64,000 bases of DNA from Xanthobacter sp. NM-59 (GCF_021401125.1 NZ_JACBFQ010000014.1:62001-126000), one strand, 5' to 3'; positions 20,423 through 30,092 are shown, counted from the stretch's first letter. Notes: generated from the letters alone by a model not told the origin. Program-made: numbers and translations.

Positions 20423-21429
20423 CTCTTCTTGATGTCCCGCACCTTTGGCGGCGTCAGCACGTGGTCGGCGGTGGCATTGCGGCGCAGGCGCTCGGGCGTC
20501 GCGGCCTTGGCGAGGGACGACAAGGCGATGAACCACGCCTTGGGCATGTCCGTGGGCAGGCCGACGGGAATGCCGCCGATCTTCGGCGTTTCCAGGAAAG
20601 CGTGGCCCGGCTCCTCGAATTCCGGCGCGGTGCAGTTGATGCAGGCATAGCCGCCGCGCGTGCAGGAGCCCTCGCCGTTCCACAAGCGGGTGTTGCAATC
20701 CGCGTGAGCCTGGGTGCCCAGGCACCCCAGATGCTCCATCATGCAGCCGAGATCGCTCATCTTCTCGGCGCTGGCCTTGTATTCGTAATATTCGTTGCGC
20801 GGGCAGCCGTGGTGCACGAGGTAATCGGCATAGAAGCGCGGCCGGCCATAGACGTCGAGATCATCCCCCTTGATGAGGCCGGCGGAGAGCAGCATCAGGG
20901 TTTCGGTGACCCAGTTGGGATGGGTCGGGCAGCCCGCCACGTTGATCACCGGCAGCCCGCCGCGCGCGGAAAAATCCGCGCCCAGCGCCCCGCCTTTCTG
21001 CCGCCCGTCATATTGCAGGCCGCAGGCATCGGTGGGATTGACCCCGGCGGCGGTGACGCCCCCATAGGCCGCGCAGGTGCCCACCGCCACCACATGGCGC
21101 GCCACCGCGGCCAGCTCGCGCACCCAGTCCAGCATGGGGCGGCCGGTGCCGGCGAGGATGTGGAAGCGCCCCGTTCCATTGGGCCCGCGCAGCAGCGCCC
21201 CTTCCACGCACAAAGCGTCGAGCACGATCTCGCCGGCCAGGATGCGCTCCAACAGCTCCACCGCCTCCGCCCCCGTCTCCTCCGACAAGGTCGGGTGCCA
21301 GAGCATGCGGATATTGGCGCTGGCGAGGGTCGCGAACAGGTCCGGCGCCTCGGCGCACAGCAGCGACATGGTGCAGCCGCCGCAGCCGCCCGATTGCAGC
21401 CAGAGCATGTTGAAGGGGGCCGCGCTCAT
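20419..21429 (-). CDS. hupU: Regulatory [NiFe] hydrogenase small subunit HupU/HoxB
   Basis: A 336-residue Fe-S subunit. Proximal cluster ligands begin with Cys16 and Cys19 (SGGCGGCTMSLL), with more cysteines in VAVGTCAAYGG and NVAGCPTHPNW. Medial and distal cluster cysteines are in HHGCPRNEYYEY, EHLGCLGTQ, ADCNTRLW and YACINCTAPEF. There is no twin-arginine signal peptide, unlike the energy-generating HupS, so it is cytosolic as expected for a sensor. It overlaps hupT at its start and hupV at its end by the ATGA arrangement. Confidence 0.94.
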   Translation of the reverse strand: MSAAPFNMLWLQSGGCGGCTMSLLCAEAPDLFATLASANIRMLWHPTLSEETGAEAVELLERILAGEIVLDALCVEGALLRGPNGTGRFHILAGTGRPMLDWVRELAAVARHVVAVGTCAAYGGVTAAGVNPTDACGLQYDGRQKGGALGADFSARGGLPVINVAGCPTHPNWVTETLMLLSAGLIKGDDLDVYGRPRFYADYLVHHGCPRNEYYEYKASAEKMSDLGCMMEHLGCLGTQAHADCNTRLWNGEGSCTRGGYACINCTAPEFEEPGHAFLETPKIGGIPVGLPTDMPKAWFIALSSLAKAATPERLRRNATADHVLTPPKVRDIKKR

Positions 21430-22826
21430 CGCAGACGGGCTCCGGAGGGCGCCGGCAAAGTGAGGGTCGCGACCGCCCCGCCGCCGGGCGCGTTCTCCAC
21501 CGTGAGGCGGCCTTCATGCTCCTCCACGATGCGATAGCAGATGGCGAAGCCCAGGCCCGTGCCCTTGCCCACCGGCTTGGTGGTGAAAAAGGGGTCGAAC
21601 GCATGCCCCACCGCCTCCGGCGACAGGCCCGGCCCGCTGTCCCGCACCTCCAGCACCAGCGCGTCGGCGGTGCGGCTGCCATGGATGTCCAGGCGGGGGG
21701 CGGGACGGCCCTCTGAAGACCCCTCCATGGCATCAATCGCGTTCTGCACGAGGTTCATCACCACCTGATGGATGTGGCCGGGATGGCCGATGGTCTCGAA
21801 ATCCGCCGGCAGGTCCACGTGGGTTTCCAGGTCCGGCATCTGGGATTTCGCCACCCAGTCCACCGCCGAGCGCACCACCGAGCCGAGATCGAACAGCTCG
21901 CGCGCGCCGCGCTGGTCGGACGAGAAGCGGCGCAGGTCCGCCACGATGTCGCGCACCCGCTCCGCCCCCTCCAGCATGCCGGCGAAGGCGGACGGAATAT
22001 CGGCCAGGGCCCGGTCCACCCGAAGCTCGGCGCGCGCAGTCACGGCGGCCGCGGCATCGCCCGCATGGACGGCGTCGAGATAGGCCATCAGCCGGTCCAC
22101 ATAGCGCTTCAGGGCGTGGGCATTGCCATAGACGAAGGAGATGGGATTGTTGAGCTCGTGCGCCACGCCGGCCACGAGTCGGCCCAGGGACGCCATCTTC
22201 TCCGCATGCACCAGCTGCTGCTGGGTGCGTTTCAAATGCTCATGAGCGCTGGCGAGGTCCGAATAGGCCTGCTTCAATTCGCCGATGGGCCGGCCCACCA
22301 GCACGATGCCCACCGCCCGCCCGCGCGGATCGAACCTCAGCGCCCCATTCACCGCCACCGGCTGCGGCCCCTCGGGGGTGGCGAGGAAGAATTCGCGATC
22401 CACGATGCGGTCCCGGCTCGCCATGGTGGCGAGCACGTCGGCGGCGCTGGTGGGCGAGGTGGCATCGATGAGCGCGGCCAAAGGCCGGCCCAGCAGCGCG
22501 TCCGCATGCTGTCCGAAGGCACGCTCGGCGGCGCGGTTCACCTGCTCCACCCGGCCCGAAAGATCGCAGGCCACCAGCACGTCCGTCATGGCGCCGAGCA
22601 GGCCGGCGATGAAGCCCTGGGCCTCCTCCAGGGCGACATTCTTGTCCTCGAGCTCCACCTGCTGGCTCACCAGCTCGGCATAGGCCTCGTCCATTTTCTG
22701 GATGACGGAGATCCAGGCCTGGTCGGCCTCGGCCGCGCCGATGTCGCCCTCCCGGCCGAACGGCGGGAGTGGGGGCGCAAGCGGCAGATCCTCCCCCGCG
22801 GGCATGGCTTCATCCTCGATCATCAT
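21426..22826 (-). CDS. hupT: Hydrogen-responsive sensor histidine kinase HupT/HoxJ
   Basis: A 466-residue soluble kinase. After a coiled coil (about residues 45-70) comes a PAS domain (about 75-180, ALLGAMTDVLVACDLSGR region). The dimerisation and phosphoacceptor domain has His223 in GVAHELNNPISF. The ATPase domain has MNLVQNAIDAMEG, VRDSGPGLS, FDPFFTTKPVGKGTGLGF. In related bacteria HupT/HoxJ interacts with HupUV and phosphorylates the response regulator HupR/HoxA, which is not in this window. Start choice is uncertain: two adjacent ATGs at 22826/22823, and another at 22805, none with a strong ribosome binding site. Confidence 0.9.
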   Translation of the reverse strand: MMIEDEAMPAGEDLPLAPPLPPFGREGDIGAAEADQAWISVIQKMDEAYAELVSQQVELEDKNVALEEAQGFIAGLLGAMTDVLVACDLSGRVEQVNRAAERAFGQHADALLGRPLAALIDATSPTSAADVLATMASRDRIVDREFFLATPEGPQPVAVNGALRFDPRGRAVGIVLVGRPIGELKQAYSDLASAHEHLKRTQQQLVHAEKMASLGRLVAGVAHELNNPISFVYGNAHALKRYVDRLMAYLDAVHAGDAAAAVTARAELRVDRALADIPSAFAGMLEGAERVRDIVADLRRFSSDQRGARELFDLGSVVRSAVDWVAKSQMPDLETHVDLPADFETIGHPGHIHQVVMNLVQNAIDAMEGSSEGRPAPRLDIHGSRTADALVLEVRDSGPGLSPEAVGHAFDPFFTTKPVGKGTGLGFAICYRIVEEHEGRLTVENAPGGGAVATLTLPAPSGARLR

Positions 22827-22934
22827 CCGGGCGAGGCCGGAGGGGCGGCCATGCTAATCCCGGGAAACATGCCGGCGCAACGCCGCCAGGAAGGGCGCTC
22901 CCCTTCCGCGCCGTCCGGCGCTATGTTCGCCCCC

Positions 22935-23918
22935 ATGAGCACGCATTCCGGCACGCATCCGAGCCCCCTTCCCGCGCACGGCCGCCCCGCCACGGCGGGG
23001 GAGCACCCGCACACCTTCATCCTGGCCGGCACCACGGTCACGGCACCGAAGCTAGCGGGTGGGCTGCACGTGGTGGCGACCCCCATCGGCAATCTGGGCG
23101 ACATCACCATCCGCGCGCTGGAAACCCTGGCGGGGGCGGATGTCATTGCCTGCGAGGATACCCGCGTGTCGCGCCGGCTGCTCGACCGCTACGGCATCCA
23201 CACGCCGCTGGTGCCCTATCACGACCATAACGGCGCCAGCGCCCGGCCCAAGCTGCTGGCGCGGCTCGCGGCCGGCGACAAGGTGGCGCTGATCTCCGAT
23301 GCCGGCACGCCGCTGGTGTCCGATCCCGGCTTCAAGCTGGTGGTGGAGGCGGCGGCCGAAGGCCACACGGTGCATCCTTTGCCCGGGGCCTCGGCTTTGC
23401 TGGCGGCGCTGGTGGCGGCGGGCCTGCCCACCGACTGCTTCCTGTTCGACGGCTTCCTGCCGCCCAAGGCCGGGCAACGCAAGAACCGCGTCACGGCGCT
23501 GGCCCAGGTGCCCGCCACCCTGGTCTTTTATGAGAGCGGCCCGCGCCTGGCCGAGAGCCTCGCCGACCTCGGCGCCGTGCTGGGCCCGCGCCGCGCGGCC
23601 GTGTGCCGGGAGCTGACCAAAGCGTTTGAGGAGGTGCGGCGCGACACCCTGCCGATGCTCGCCGCCCATTATGCGAGCGCTGATGCGCCCAAGGGCGAGA
23701 TCGTGCTGGTGGTGGGCCCGCCTCTGGAGGAAGCCGCCGGGGACGATGCGGTGGATTCCGCCCTGGCCCGCGCCCTGGACGAAGCCTCGTTGAAGGACGC
23801 GGTGGCCGCCGTCGCCTCCATGACCGGGCGCCCGAAGCGCGAGGTTTATGCCCGCGCCCTGGCCCTGGTGGAGGCCCGCCACGCCGGCGACCGCGACGAC
23901 CCTGCCGATGACGAATGA
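22935..23918 (+). CDS. rsmI: 16S rRNA (cytidine(1402)-2'-O)-methyltransferase
   Basis: A 327-residue tetrapyrrole-methylase-fold enzyme that 2'-O-methylates C1402 of 16S rRNA. Family motifs are LHVVATPIGNLGDITIRALE, ACEDTRVSRRLL, LVPYHDHN, ALISDAGTPLVSDPGFKLV, PLPGASALLAAL and FLFDGFLPPKAGQR. The N terminus carries about 30 extra residues, so the start is uncertain: 22935 or 22923. Its stop overlaps the start of the YraN-family gene, the usual gene order in this class. Confidence 0.95.
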   Translation: MSTHSGTHPSPLPAHGRPATAGEHPHTFILAGTTVTAPKLAGGLHVVATPIGNLGDITIRALETLAGADVIACEDTRVSRRLLDRYGIHTPLVPYHDHNGASARPKLLARLAAGDKVALISDAGTPLVSDPGFKLVVEAAAEGHTVHPLPGASALLAALVAAGLPTDCFLFDGFLPPKAGQRKNRVTALAQVPATLVFYESGPRLAESLADLGAVLGPRRAAVCRELTKAFEEVRRDTLPMLAAHYASADAPKGEIVLVVGPPLEEAAGDDAVDSALARALDEASLKDAVAAVASMTGRPKREVYARALALVEARHAGDRDDPADDE

Positions 23919-24300
23919 GCGCGCCGCGCCGGCCCGCACCCCCGCCCAGCGCGCCGCTTATGCGCGCGGCGTGGCGGCGGAAGGGCGCGCGGCGCGGCTC
24001 ATGGAAGCCCACGGCTTCGCCATCCTGGACCGGCGCGCCCGCACCAAGGCCGGGGAAATCGACCTGATCGCCCGCCGCGACGACCTGCTCGTCTTCTGCG
24101 AGGTGAAGCAGCGCGCCAGCCTGGAGGCTGCGGCCGAATCCCTGCTCGCCCGCCAGCAGCGGCGCATTGCCGCCGCCGCCGAGGCGTGGCTCGCCGGCCA
24201 TCCGGAGCTCTCCGGCCTGAACATGCGCTTCGACGCCATTCTCATCGCCGGCACCGCCGTGGAGCATCTGCCCGGCGCTTTCGAGGCGGAGCTCGGTTGA
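23908..24300 (+). CDS. YraN/UPF0102 family endonuclease-like protein
   Basis: A 130-residue predicted PD-(D/E)xK-fold protein. It has GVAAEGRAARLMEAHGFAIL, the conserved core RARTKAGEIDLIARRDDLLVFCEVKQR with the catalytic-type Glu, Asp and ExK, and AAAAEAWLAGHPEL. The ATG at 23908 overlaps the rsmI stop by 11 bases, suggesting translational coupling. The biological role of this family is not settled. Confidence 0.9.
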   Translation: MTNERAAPARTPAQRAAYARGVAAEGRAARLMEAHGFAILDRRARTKAGEIDLIARRDDLLVFCEVKQRASLEAAAESLLARQQRRIAAAAEAWLAGHPELSGLNMRFDAILIAGTAVEHLPGAFEAELG

Positions 24301-24399
24301 CGTGCGTGAACTGGCGGCCGGCCCACGCGCGCTATAGATAAGCTCCAGAGCCCCCGCATGGCGCAGGCCGCCGGGCGGGTTCACGGCGCGGAGATTTTC

Positions 24400-25344
24400 A
24401 TGACCCTTCAGGTCGCGGTCCAGATGGACCATATCGCCAGCATCAATGTGGCCGGCGACTCCACCTTCGCCCTGCTGCTGGAAGCCCAGCGGCGCGGCCA
24501 TTCCCTGGTCCACTACACGCCCGACCGGCTCGCCATGCGCGACGGCACGGTGTTCGCCACCGTCGAGCCCCTGAAGGTGAAGGACGAGGTGGGCGCCCAT
24601 TTCGAGCTGGGCGAGAAGCGCCGGGTGGTCCTTTCCGACTATGACGTGGTGCTGCTGCGGCAGGACCCGCCCTTCGACATGGCGTATATCTCCACCACCC
24701 ACCTCCTGGAGCGCATCCATCCCAAGACGCTGGTGGTGAACGACCCGGCCCATGTGCGCAACGCGCCGGAGAAGATCTTCGTCACCCATTTCCCGGAGCT
24801 GATGCCGCCCACGCTCATCACCCACGATCTGGAAGAGATCAAGGCCTTCCGCGCCGAGCATGGCGACGTGGTGATGAAGCCGCTGTACGGCCATGGCGGC
24901 GGCGCCGTGTTCCGGCTCACGGCGGACGATCTCAACTTCGGCTCGCTGTACGATTTCTTCGCCGTCACCTTCCGCGAGCCCTGGGTCATCCAGCGCTTCT
25001 TGCCGGCGGTGAAGCACGGCGACAAGCGCATCATCCTGGTGGATGGCGAGGCCGCCGGCGCCGTGAACCGGGTGCCGAGCGAGGGCGATCTCAGGTCCAA
25101 CATGGTGCGCGGCGGCGCCGCCAAGCCCACGGACCTCACCGACCGCGAGCTGGAAATCTGCGCCCGCATCGGGCCCTCGCTGAAGGCCATGGGGCTCCTC
25201 TTCGTGGGCATTGACGTGATCGACGGCAACCTGACGGAGATCAACGTCACCTCCCCCACGGGCCTCAGGGCGGTGAAGCGTCTGGGCGGCCCGGACATCG
25301 CCGCCCAGATCTGGGACCGGATCGAGGACAAGCGCCGCGCCTGA
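24400..25344 (+). CDS. gshB: Glutathione synthetase
   Basis: A 314-residue ATP-grasp ligase joining gamma-glutamylcysteine and glycine. It has [26 protein letters not shown], the variable loop [27 protein letters not shown], the ATP-grasp lysine [17 protein letters not shown] and the metal-binding [19 protein letters not shown]. The ATG at 24400 has GGAG upstream; the in-frame ATG at 24358 is less likely. The rsmI-yraN-gshB order is common in this class. Confidence 0.97.
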   Translation: MTLQVAVQMDHIASINVAGDSTFALLLEAQRRGHSLVHYTPDRLAMRDGTVFATVEPLKVKDEVGAHFELGEKRRVVLSDYDVVLLRQDPPFDMAYISTTHLLERIHPKTLVVNDPAHVRNAPEKIFVTHFPELMPPTLITHDLEEIKAFRAEHGDVVMKPLYGHGGGAVFRLTADDLNFGSLYDFFAVTFREPWVIQRFLPAVKHGDKRIILVDGEAAGAVNRVPSEGDLRSNMVRGGAAKPTDLTDRELEICARIGPSLKAMGLLFVGIDVIDGNLTEINVTSPTGLRAVKRLGGPDIAAQIWDRIEDKRRA

Positions 25345-25382
25345 GCGCGCGGCGTCCCGCTCCACCACCGCGGAGGAAGCCG

Positions 25383-25835
25383 ATGATGCGTCTCACCCTG
25401 CCCGCCATGGCCCTGCTCGGCCTGCTCGCCACCCCCGCCTGGGCGCAGCCGCCGGCCGGCCAATGGCAATCCGTCGCCGACATCGCCACCCACCTCGCGG
25501 AAAACGGCTTTCGCGTACAGAAGATGGAGCGGGAGCCGGACGGCTTCGAGGCCGACCTCATCGACCGGCAGGGCAACCGGGTGGAAGCCCGCGTCAACCC
25601 TGTCACGGCCGAGCTGGTGACCACGAAATATGAGGGCCGCGCCGGCCCGGTGCACGAGCAATGGCTGACCCTGGCCCAGGTGGCCCGCCACCTGGAGGGC
25701 CAGGGCTTCACCCTGCGCAAGATCGACACCGAGGACGACCACTACGAGGTGGAGCTCACCGACCGCGCCGGCGCGCGCACCGAGGCGAAGGTGGATCCGC
25801 TCACCGGCAAGATCCTCTCCTCCAAGCCCGATTGA
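25383..25835 (+). CDS. Exported PepSY-like protein with two repeats
   Basis: A 150-residue protein with a signal peptide cleaved after TPAWA (residues 1-21). The mature part has two similar PepSY-type repeats: SVADIATHLAENGFRVQKME...RVEARVNPVTAEL and TLAQVARHLEGQGFTLRKID...RTEAKVDPLTGKI. PepSY domains often inhibit or guide proteases or bind small ligands in the periplasm; the target here is unknown. GGAGGAAG precedes the ATG. Confidence 0.85.
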   Translation: MMRLTLPAMALLGLLATPAWAQPPAGQWQSVADIATHLAENGFRVQKMEREPDGFEADLIDRQGNRVEARVNPVTAELVTTKYEGRAGPVHEQWLTLAQVARHLEGQGFTLRKIDTEDDHYEVELTDRAGARTEAKVDPLTGKILSSKPD

Positions 25836-25838
25836 GGC

Positions 25839-26621
25839 TCACGCCGCGCGGGCCACCAGGGTCAGCGTGTCGAGGGTGAAGGTGCCGTCGGGCTCGATCT
25901 CGAAATGCTTCGCCACATCCCCGCTGGCGCCCCGCTGGAGGCTGCGGATGGCGTCCACATGGGCCTGCGGCGTGCGGATGCGCGCCACCCAGGAGGAGAA
26001 TTCCAGCCGCAGCCGGTGTTCCTTCACCTCCTCCACCGCAAAGCCCGCGGCGGCCAGATGTGCCTCCCATTCGATGCGGGAGAAGTCCCGCCCGTGGGAC
26101 GGATCGCGCAGCAGCTCCAGGGCCTGGAGGAAGGTGTCGGCCACCGGCCATTCGGGCGCCACCACATCCATGAACAGCGCCCGACCGCGCGGCTTCAACA
26201 CGCGTCGCGCCTCGCCCAGCGCGGTCTGCAGGCTGCGCCAATGGTGGGCGCTGTAGCGCGAGGCCACCGCATCGAACGAGGCATCGGGAAAAGGCAGGGC
26301 CTCCGCCGCGCCCTGGGCGGTGACGATGTTGCCGATGTTGCGCCGCTTTGCCTCGGCAGCGACCGCCGCCAGCATGTCATCGGACAAGTCATAGGCCACC
26401 ACCTCGCCCACGAAGGGCGCGGCGGTGAAGCTCACATGGCCGCCACCGCAGCCCAGATCGAGCAGACGGCCCGGCCGCTCCCGCTTCAGCACCGCCGCCA
26501 GGGCTTCCAGGTCCGGCCCCTGCGCGTGCACCGCGCTTTCCACATAGGCGCCGGCCTGCGGCCCGAACTGCCGCGTCACCAGCCCTTCGATATTGGTGGC
26601 GCGCGAAGTCTCCTCGCCCAT
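25839..26621 (-). CDS. Class I SAM-dependent methyltransferase
   Basis: A 260-residue UbiE/Methyltransf_11-type enzyme. Motif I is GRLLDLGCGGGHVSF, followed by AYDLSDDMLAAVAAEA, ALPFPDASFDAVASRYSAHHW and ARRVLKPRGRALFMDVVAPE. The C-terminal part (EVKEHRLRLEFSSWVARIRTP) matches a subgroup of small-molecule methyltransferases. The substrate is unknown. It is convergent with the PepSY gene, with three bases between the stops. Confidence 0.85.
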   Translation of the reverse strand: MGEETSRATNIEGLVTRQFGPQAGAYVESAVHAQGPDLEALAAVLKRERPGRLLDLGCGGGHVSFTAAPFVGEVVAYDLSDDMLAAVAAEAKRRNIGNIVTAQGAAEALPFPDASFDAVASRYSAHHWRSLQTALGEARRVLKPRGRALFMDVVAPEWPVADTFLQALELLRDPSHGRDFSRIEWEAHLAAAGFAVEEVKEHRLRLEFSSWVARIRTPQAHVDAIRSLQRGASGDVAKHFEIEPDGTFTLDTLTLVARAA

Positions 26622-26717
26622 CGTATCCTCCTGATCTTATTGCTTCACGGCTGCTGAGGGTGGGCGCAAGCGCGTCGCGCCGCAAGCGCCTTCGCACGTC
26701 TCCGCCCGGCGCGCCCT

Positions 26718-27995
26718 TCAAGCCGCTGCACGATCCCGATCGGGGTGGTGGAAAGCCACCACCAGCAGCACCGAGGACAGGGCCAGCCCCGCCATCAGCA
26801 GGAACCCATCCGCGAACGAGCCGCGCAGGTGCAGCACCCAGCCGGTGAGCGCGGGCGCGAGGAATCCGGCCAAGGCGAACACGAAATCCATGATGCCAAT
26901 AGCGGTCGCGGCCCGGTGCGGCACGATATCCACATTCACCGCGAAATAGGCCGCGTTGGCGCCCATGGAGGCGGCCACCGCCACGGTGATGCAGGCCACC
27001 GCCACCGGCAGGCTGGGATCAAACGCCACCGGAATGACGGCCAGCGCGGCCACCAGCTGCGTGCCGGCGATAAGATAGGAGCGCGCCACCCGCAGCCGGC
27101 CGGTCACCTTCAGCAGGTGGTCCGACCAATGCCCCATGGCCCACAGCACGACTGCCGCCGCGAGCCACGGCAGCACCGTGAAGGCACCCACCGTGGTGAG
27201 GTCGAGAGCGTAGACCTGGTGCAGGTAGCTCGGCAGCCAGGTCATGAAGAAGAAGAGAAAGTAACCGAAGACGAAGAACGCCCAATAGTTCACGACCAGA
27301 GTCGGGTTCGTGAGCAGCACCCGCGCCACGCCGCCCGCCCCCACCGCGCCCTCGGCGCGCACGCCGGGCGCCTCAGGACGGCCGGAGCGGATGCGCGCAA
27401 GCTCCGCCGCGTTCACATGGCGCGACTGCTCGGGCGCATTGCGAAACAGAAGAAGCCACAGCGGCACCCAGGCGATGGAGACCAGGAACAGCACACCAAA
27501 CGTCCAGCGCCAATCCAGATGCGCCAGAAGCTGGGTGACCACGGGCCCGCCCACGGCCAGCGCGACCGGCACCGCCACCAGGGCATAGCCGAGGGCGCTC
27601 GCCTGCTCGTGCGGCGGCAGCCAGCGCCCCACCGCTCCGGTCATCGCGGGAAAATTCGGCCCCTCGGCCACCCCCAGCATGACCCGTGCCGCGTAGAGCG
27701 CGAAGAAACCGGTGGCGATACCCGTCAGGCCGATGGAGACGCTCCACACCAGGGCCGCCACCGCCAGCACGCCCCGCGCGCCCCATCGATCCACCGCGAT
27801 GCCGCCGATCAGCGTGGTCACCGCATAGCCGAGGCCGAACGCGCCGAGGATCGTACCGGCATCCAGCTTCGATAGCCCCAGCGACTGCTCCATGAGCGGA
27901 ATGGCATAGGAAATGGCGGCGCGATCGATGTAGTTCACCACCGTGATGGCGAACAGCAGGAACACCACCACGAACCGGAAACGCGTCGCCGCCAT
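26718..27995 (-). CDS. MFS transporter, anion:cation symporter (ACS) type
   Basis: A 425-residue permease with 12 predicted membrane helices. It begins MAATRFRFVVVFLLFAITVVNYIDRAAISYA, and that NYIDR phrase with GVAEGPNFPAMTGAVGRWLPPHE is typical of the hexuronate/galactonate-type ACS family. A carbohydrate acid is a possible substrate, but this is only a family-level guess. The ATG at 27995 has GGAGA upstream. A perfect 14-bp tandem repeat about 65 bases upstream of the start may be its operator. Confidence 0.85.
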   Translation of the reverse strand: MAATRFRFVVVFLLFAITVVNYIDRAAISYAIPLMEQSLGLSKLDAGTILGAFGLGYAVTTLIGGIAVDRWGARGVLAVAALVWSVSIGLTGIATGFFALYAARVMLGVAEGPNFPAMTGAVGRWLPPHEQASALGYALVAVPVALAVGGPVVTQLLAHLDWRWTFGVLFLVSIAWVPLWLLLFRNAPEQSRHVNAAELARIRSGRPEAPGVRAEGAVGAGGVARVLLTNPTLVVNYWAFFVFGYFLFFFMTWLPSYLHQVYALDLTTVGAFTVLPWLAAAVVLWAMGHWSDHLLKVTGRLRVARSYLIAGTQLVAALAVIPVAFDPSLPVAVACITVAVAASMGANAAYFAVNVDIVPHRAATAIGIMDFVFALAGFLAPALTGWVLHLRGSFADGFLLMAGLALSSVLLVVAFHHPDRDRAAA

Positions 27996-28058
27996 CAGCC
28001 TGTCTCCGCCTCTGCCCCATGCCCGGCCCGCACCAAAGCCGGCCTGCCATGAGCCCAT

Positions 28059-28086
28059 GTGAATACCACATCGTGAATACCACATC
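28059..28086 (-). repeat. Perfect 14-bp tandem repeat, candidate operator
   Basis: GTGAATACCACATC occurs twice back to back (28059-28072 and 28073-28086). Read on the minus strand each unit contains TGTGGTATTCAC, whose ends (GTG/CAC) are inverted. The pair lies upstream of the MFS gene, where a GntR- or LacI-type regulator could bind. The regulator is not in the window. Confidence 0.5.
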
Positions 28087-28249
28087 GGCCAGCCCGCGGG
28101 CACTCATCGCGCCGGCCCCCTCGGCACGCGACCACCGATGTTGCGCCCCTCAGCGCCTCCGCCCCACAACTACGTTCCCATTTCGTTCTTGCCGCAAGCT
28201 GTACCTTTGGGTAGGATTTTGCAATCCAGGGCTGAGTGGGGGATGAGCG

Positions 28250-29782
28250 GTGATCCAGCGGGTGGCGACGGTCGCATTCGAGGGCGTGGAGGCACGCCCG
28301 GTGGACGTGCAGGTGCACGTGGCCCCGGGGCTGCCCGCCTTCAGCATCGTCGGCCTGCCCGACAAGGCGGTGACCGAGGCCAAGGAGCGCGTGCGCGCGG
28401 CGCTGATCGCGTCCGGTCTCGCATTGCCCGCCCGCCGCATCACCATCAATCTCGCCCCCGCCGACCTGCCGAAGGAAGGCTCCCATTACGATCTGCCCAT
28501 TGCCCTGGGCCTGATGGCCGCCATCGGCGCCATCCCAGGGGAAGCACTGGCGGGCTTCACCGTGGTGGGCGAGCTGGCGCTGGACGGCACTCTGGCTGCG
28601 GTGGCCGGCGTTCTTCCCGCCGCCATCGGTGCCAATGCGCGCGGGCACGGGCTCATCTGCCCGCAGCCGTGCGGGGCTGAGGCCGCGTGGGCGAGCCCCG
28701 AAATGGAGATCCTGGCTCCCGCCACGCTCATCGAGCTCACCAATCACATGACAGGGCGCCAGGCCATGTCGCGTCCCGAGCCGCGCATGAAGGCCGCCGG
28801 GACGACCGGCCTCGACCTCAGGGACGTGAAGGGGCAGGAAACCGCAAAGCGCGCCTTGGAGGTGGCCGCGGCGGGCGGCCACAATCTTCTGTTCATCGGC
28901 CCGCCGGGCGCTGGCAAATCCATGCTGGCCCAGCGCCTGCCCTCCATCCTCCCTCCGCTCGCGCCGGCGGAGATGCTGTCCGTTTCCATGATCGCCTCGG
29001 TGGCGGGTGCCATCGAAGACGGAGCGCTAGTCAGCCGCCGCCCGTTCCGCGCGCCGCACCATTCCGCCAGCATGGCCGCCATGGTGGGGGGCGGCGCCAA
29101 GGCCCGGCCAGGCGAAGCCTCCCTTGCCCATAATGGCGTCTTGTTCCTCGACGAGCTCCCGGAGTTCTCCCCCCAGGTGCTGGATTCGCTGCGCCAGCCG
29201 CTGGAAACCGGTGAAGTGCTGATCGCGCGCGCCAATCACCGCGTCACCTATCCCGCGCGCTTCCAGCTCATCGCGGCCATGAACCCCTGCCGGTGCGGAC
29301 GCGCGGGAGAGCCAGGCTACACCTGCAAGCGTGGGGCGCGCTGCGCCGACGAGTACCAGGCCCGCCTATCCGGCCCCTTCCTCGACCGCATCGACATCCA
29401 TCTGGAAGTCCCTGCGGTGAGCGCGTCGGATCTGGTTCTGCCGGCGCCCACCGAGGGCTCGCTCGAGGTGGCGGCTCGCGTCGCCATGGCGCGCCAGATG
29501 CAGGCGGAGCGCTATCGCGCCCTCGGCCGCCCAGAAGTGGGCACCAATGCCGAGGCATCCGGCCCCCTGCTCGAAACGGTGGCACGTCCGGATTCCGGCG
29601 GCGCCAAGCTCCTGCGCGATGCCGCCGACGCCATGCGCCTGACTGCCCGCGGCTACCACCGCGTACTGAAAGTGGCCCGGACGCTGGCCGATCTCGACGG
29701 CGCGGACTCGGTCGGTCGCCGACACCTTGCGGAAGCCTTGGCCTATCGCGCCGCCGCCGACCGCACACGCTCCGCCGCCTGA
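28250..29782 (+). CDS. comM: YifB/ComM family Mg-chelatase-like AAA ATPase
   Basis: A 510-residue protein with an N-terminal Lon-protease-like (ChlI) domain (VPGLPAFSIVGLPDKAV-type segment and NLAPADLPKEGSHYDLPIA). The central AAA+ module has Walker A GPPGAGKS at residues 217-224 and Walker B VLFLDELPEF. The zinc-like segment MNPCRCGRAGEPGYTCKRG follows, and a C-terminal Mg_chelatase_C domain. ComM acts as a hexameric branch-migration helicase in natural transformation where studied. The start is a GTG preceded by GGGGGATGAG. Confidence 0.95.
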   Translation: MIQRVATVAFEGVEARPVDVQVHVAPGLPAFSIVGLPDKAVTEAKERVRAALIASGLALPARRITINLAPADLPKEGSHYDLPIALGLMAAIGAIPGEALAGFTVVGELALDGTLAAVAGVLPAAIGANARGHGLICPQPCGAEAAWASPEMEILAPATLIELTNHMTGRQAMSRPEPRMKAAGTTGLDLRDVKGQETAKRALEVAAAGGHNLLFIGPPGAGKSMLAQRLPSILPPLAPAEMLSVSMIASVAGAIEDGALVSRRPFRAPHHSASMAAMVGGGAKARPGEASLAHNGVLFLDELPEFSPQVLDSLRQPLETGEVLIARANHRVTYPARFQLIAAMNPCRCGRAGEPGYTCKRGARCADEYQARLSGPFLDRIDIHLEVPAVSASDLVLPAPTEGSLEVAARVAMARQMQAERYRALGRPEVGTNAEASGPLLETVARPDSGGAKLLRDAADAMRLTARGYHRVLKVARTLADLDGADSVGRRHLAEALAYRAAADRTRSAA

Positions 29783-30092
29783 GGAAGCGCTAAGCGAAAA
29801 TCAGCGGCGAGGGACTGGCGAATGGGCTCGGGGCACCTTCCGAATCGCGGCGGCGCGCGCCGGACCACGATCCGACGCAGGCAAAACCGTGCGACTGAAG
29901 CTGCGATGAAAAGCGCGGCGCTCGTGAGCTCATAGACACCGCGCCGCCCATCTCAATGCCATTGTATAGAGATGGTTACACGCCAGTCGATTACTGGCAC
30001 TGACGCGCGGTAGCTTGCCCTTTTTCACGCCGTCAACAGAAGAGTCTGGAGGCGCTGATGTTTGAGAAAGGCAGCCAGCTCATAAGAGCAAA
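29783..30092. other. Intergenic stretch, nothing recognised
   Basis: Between comM and the tRNA. No supported gene; no terminator of standard form seen. Confidence 0.4.
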
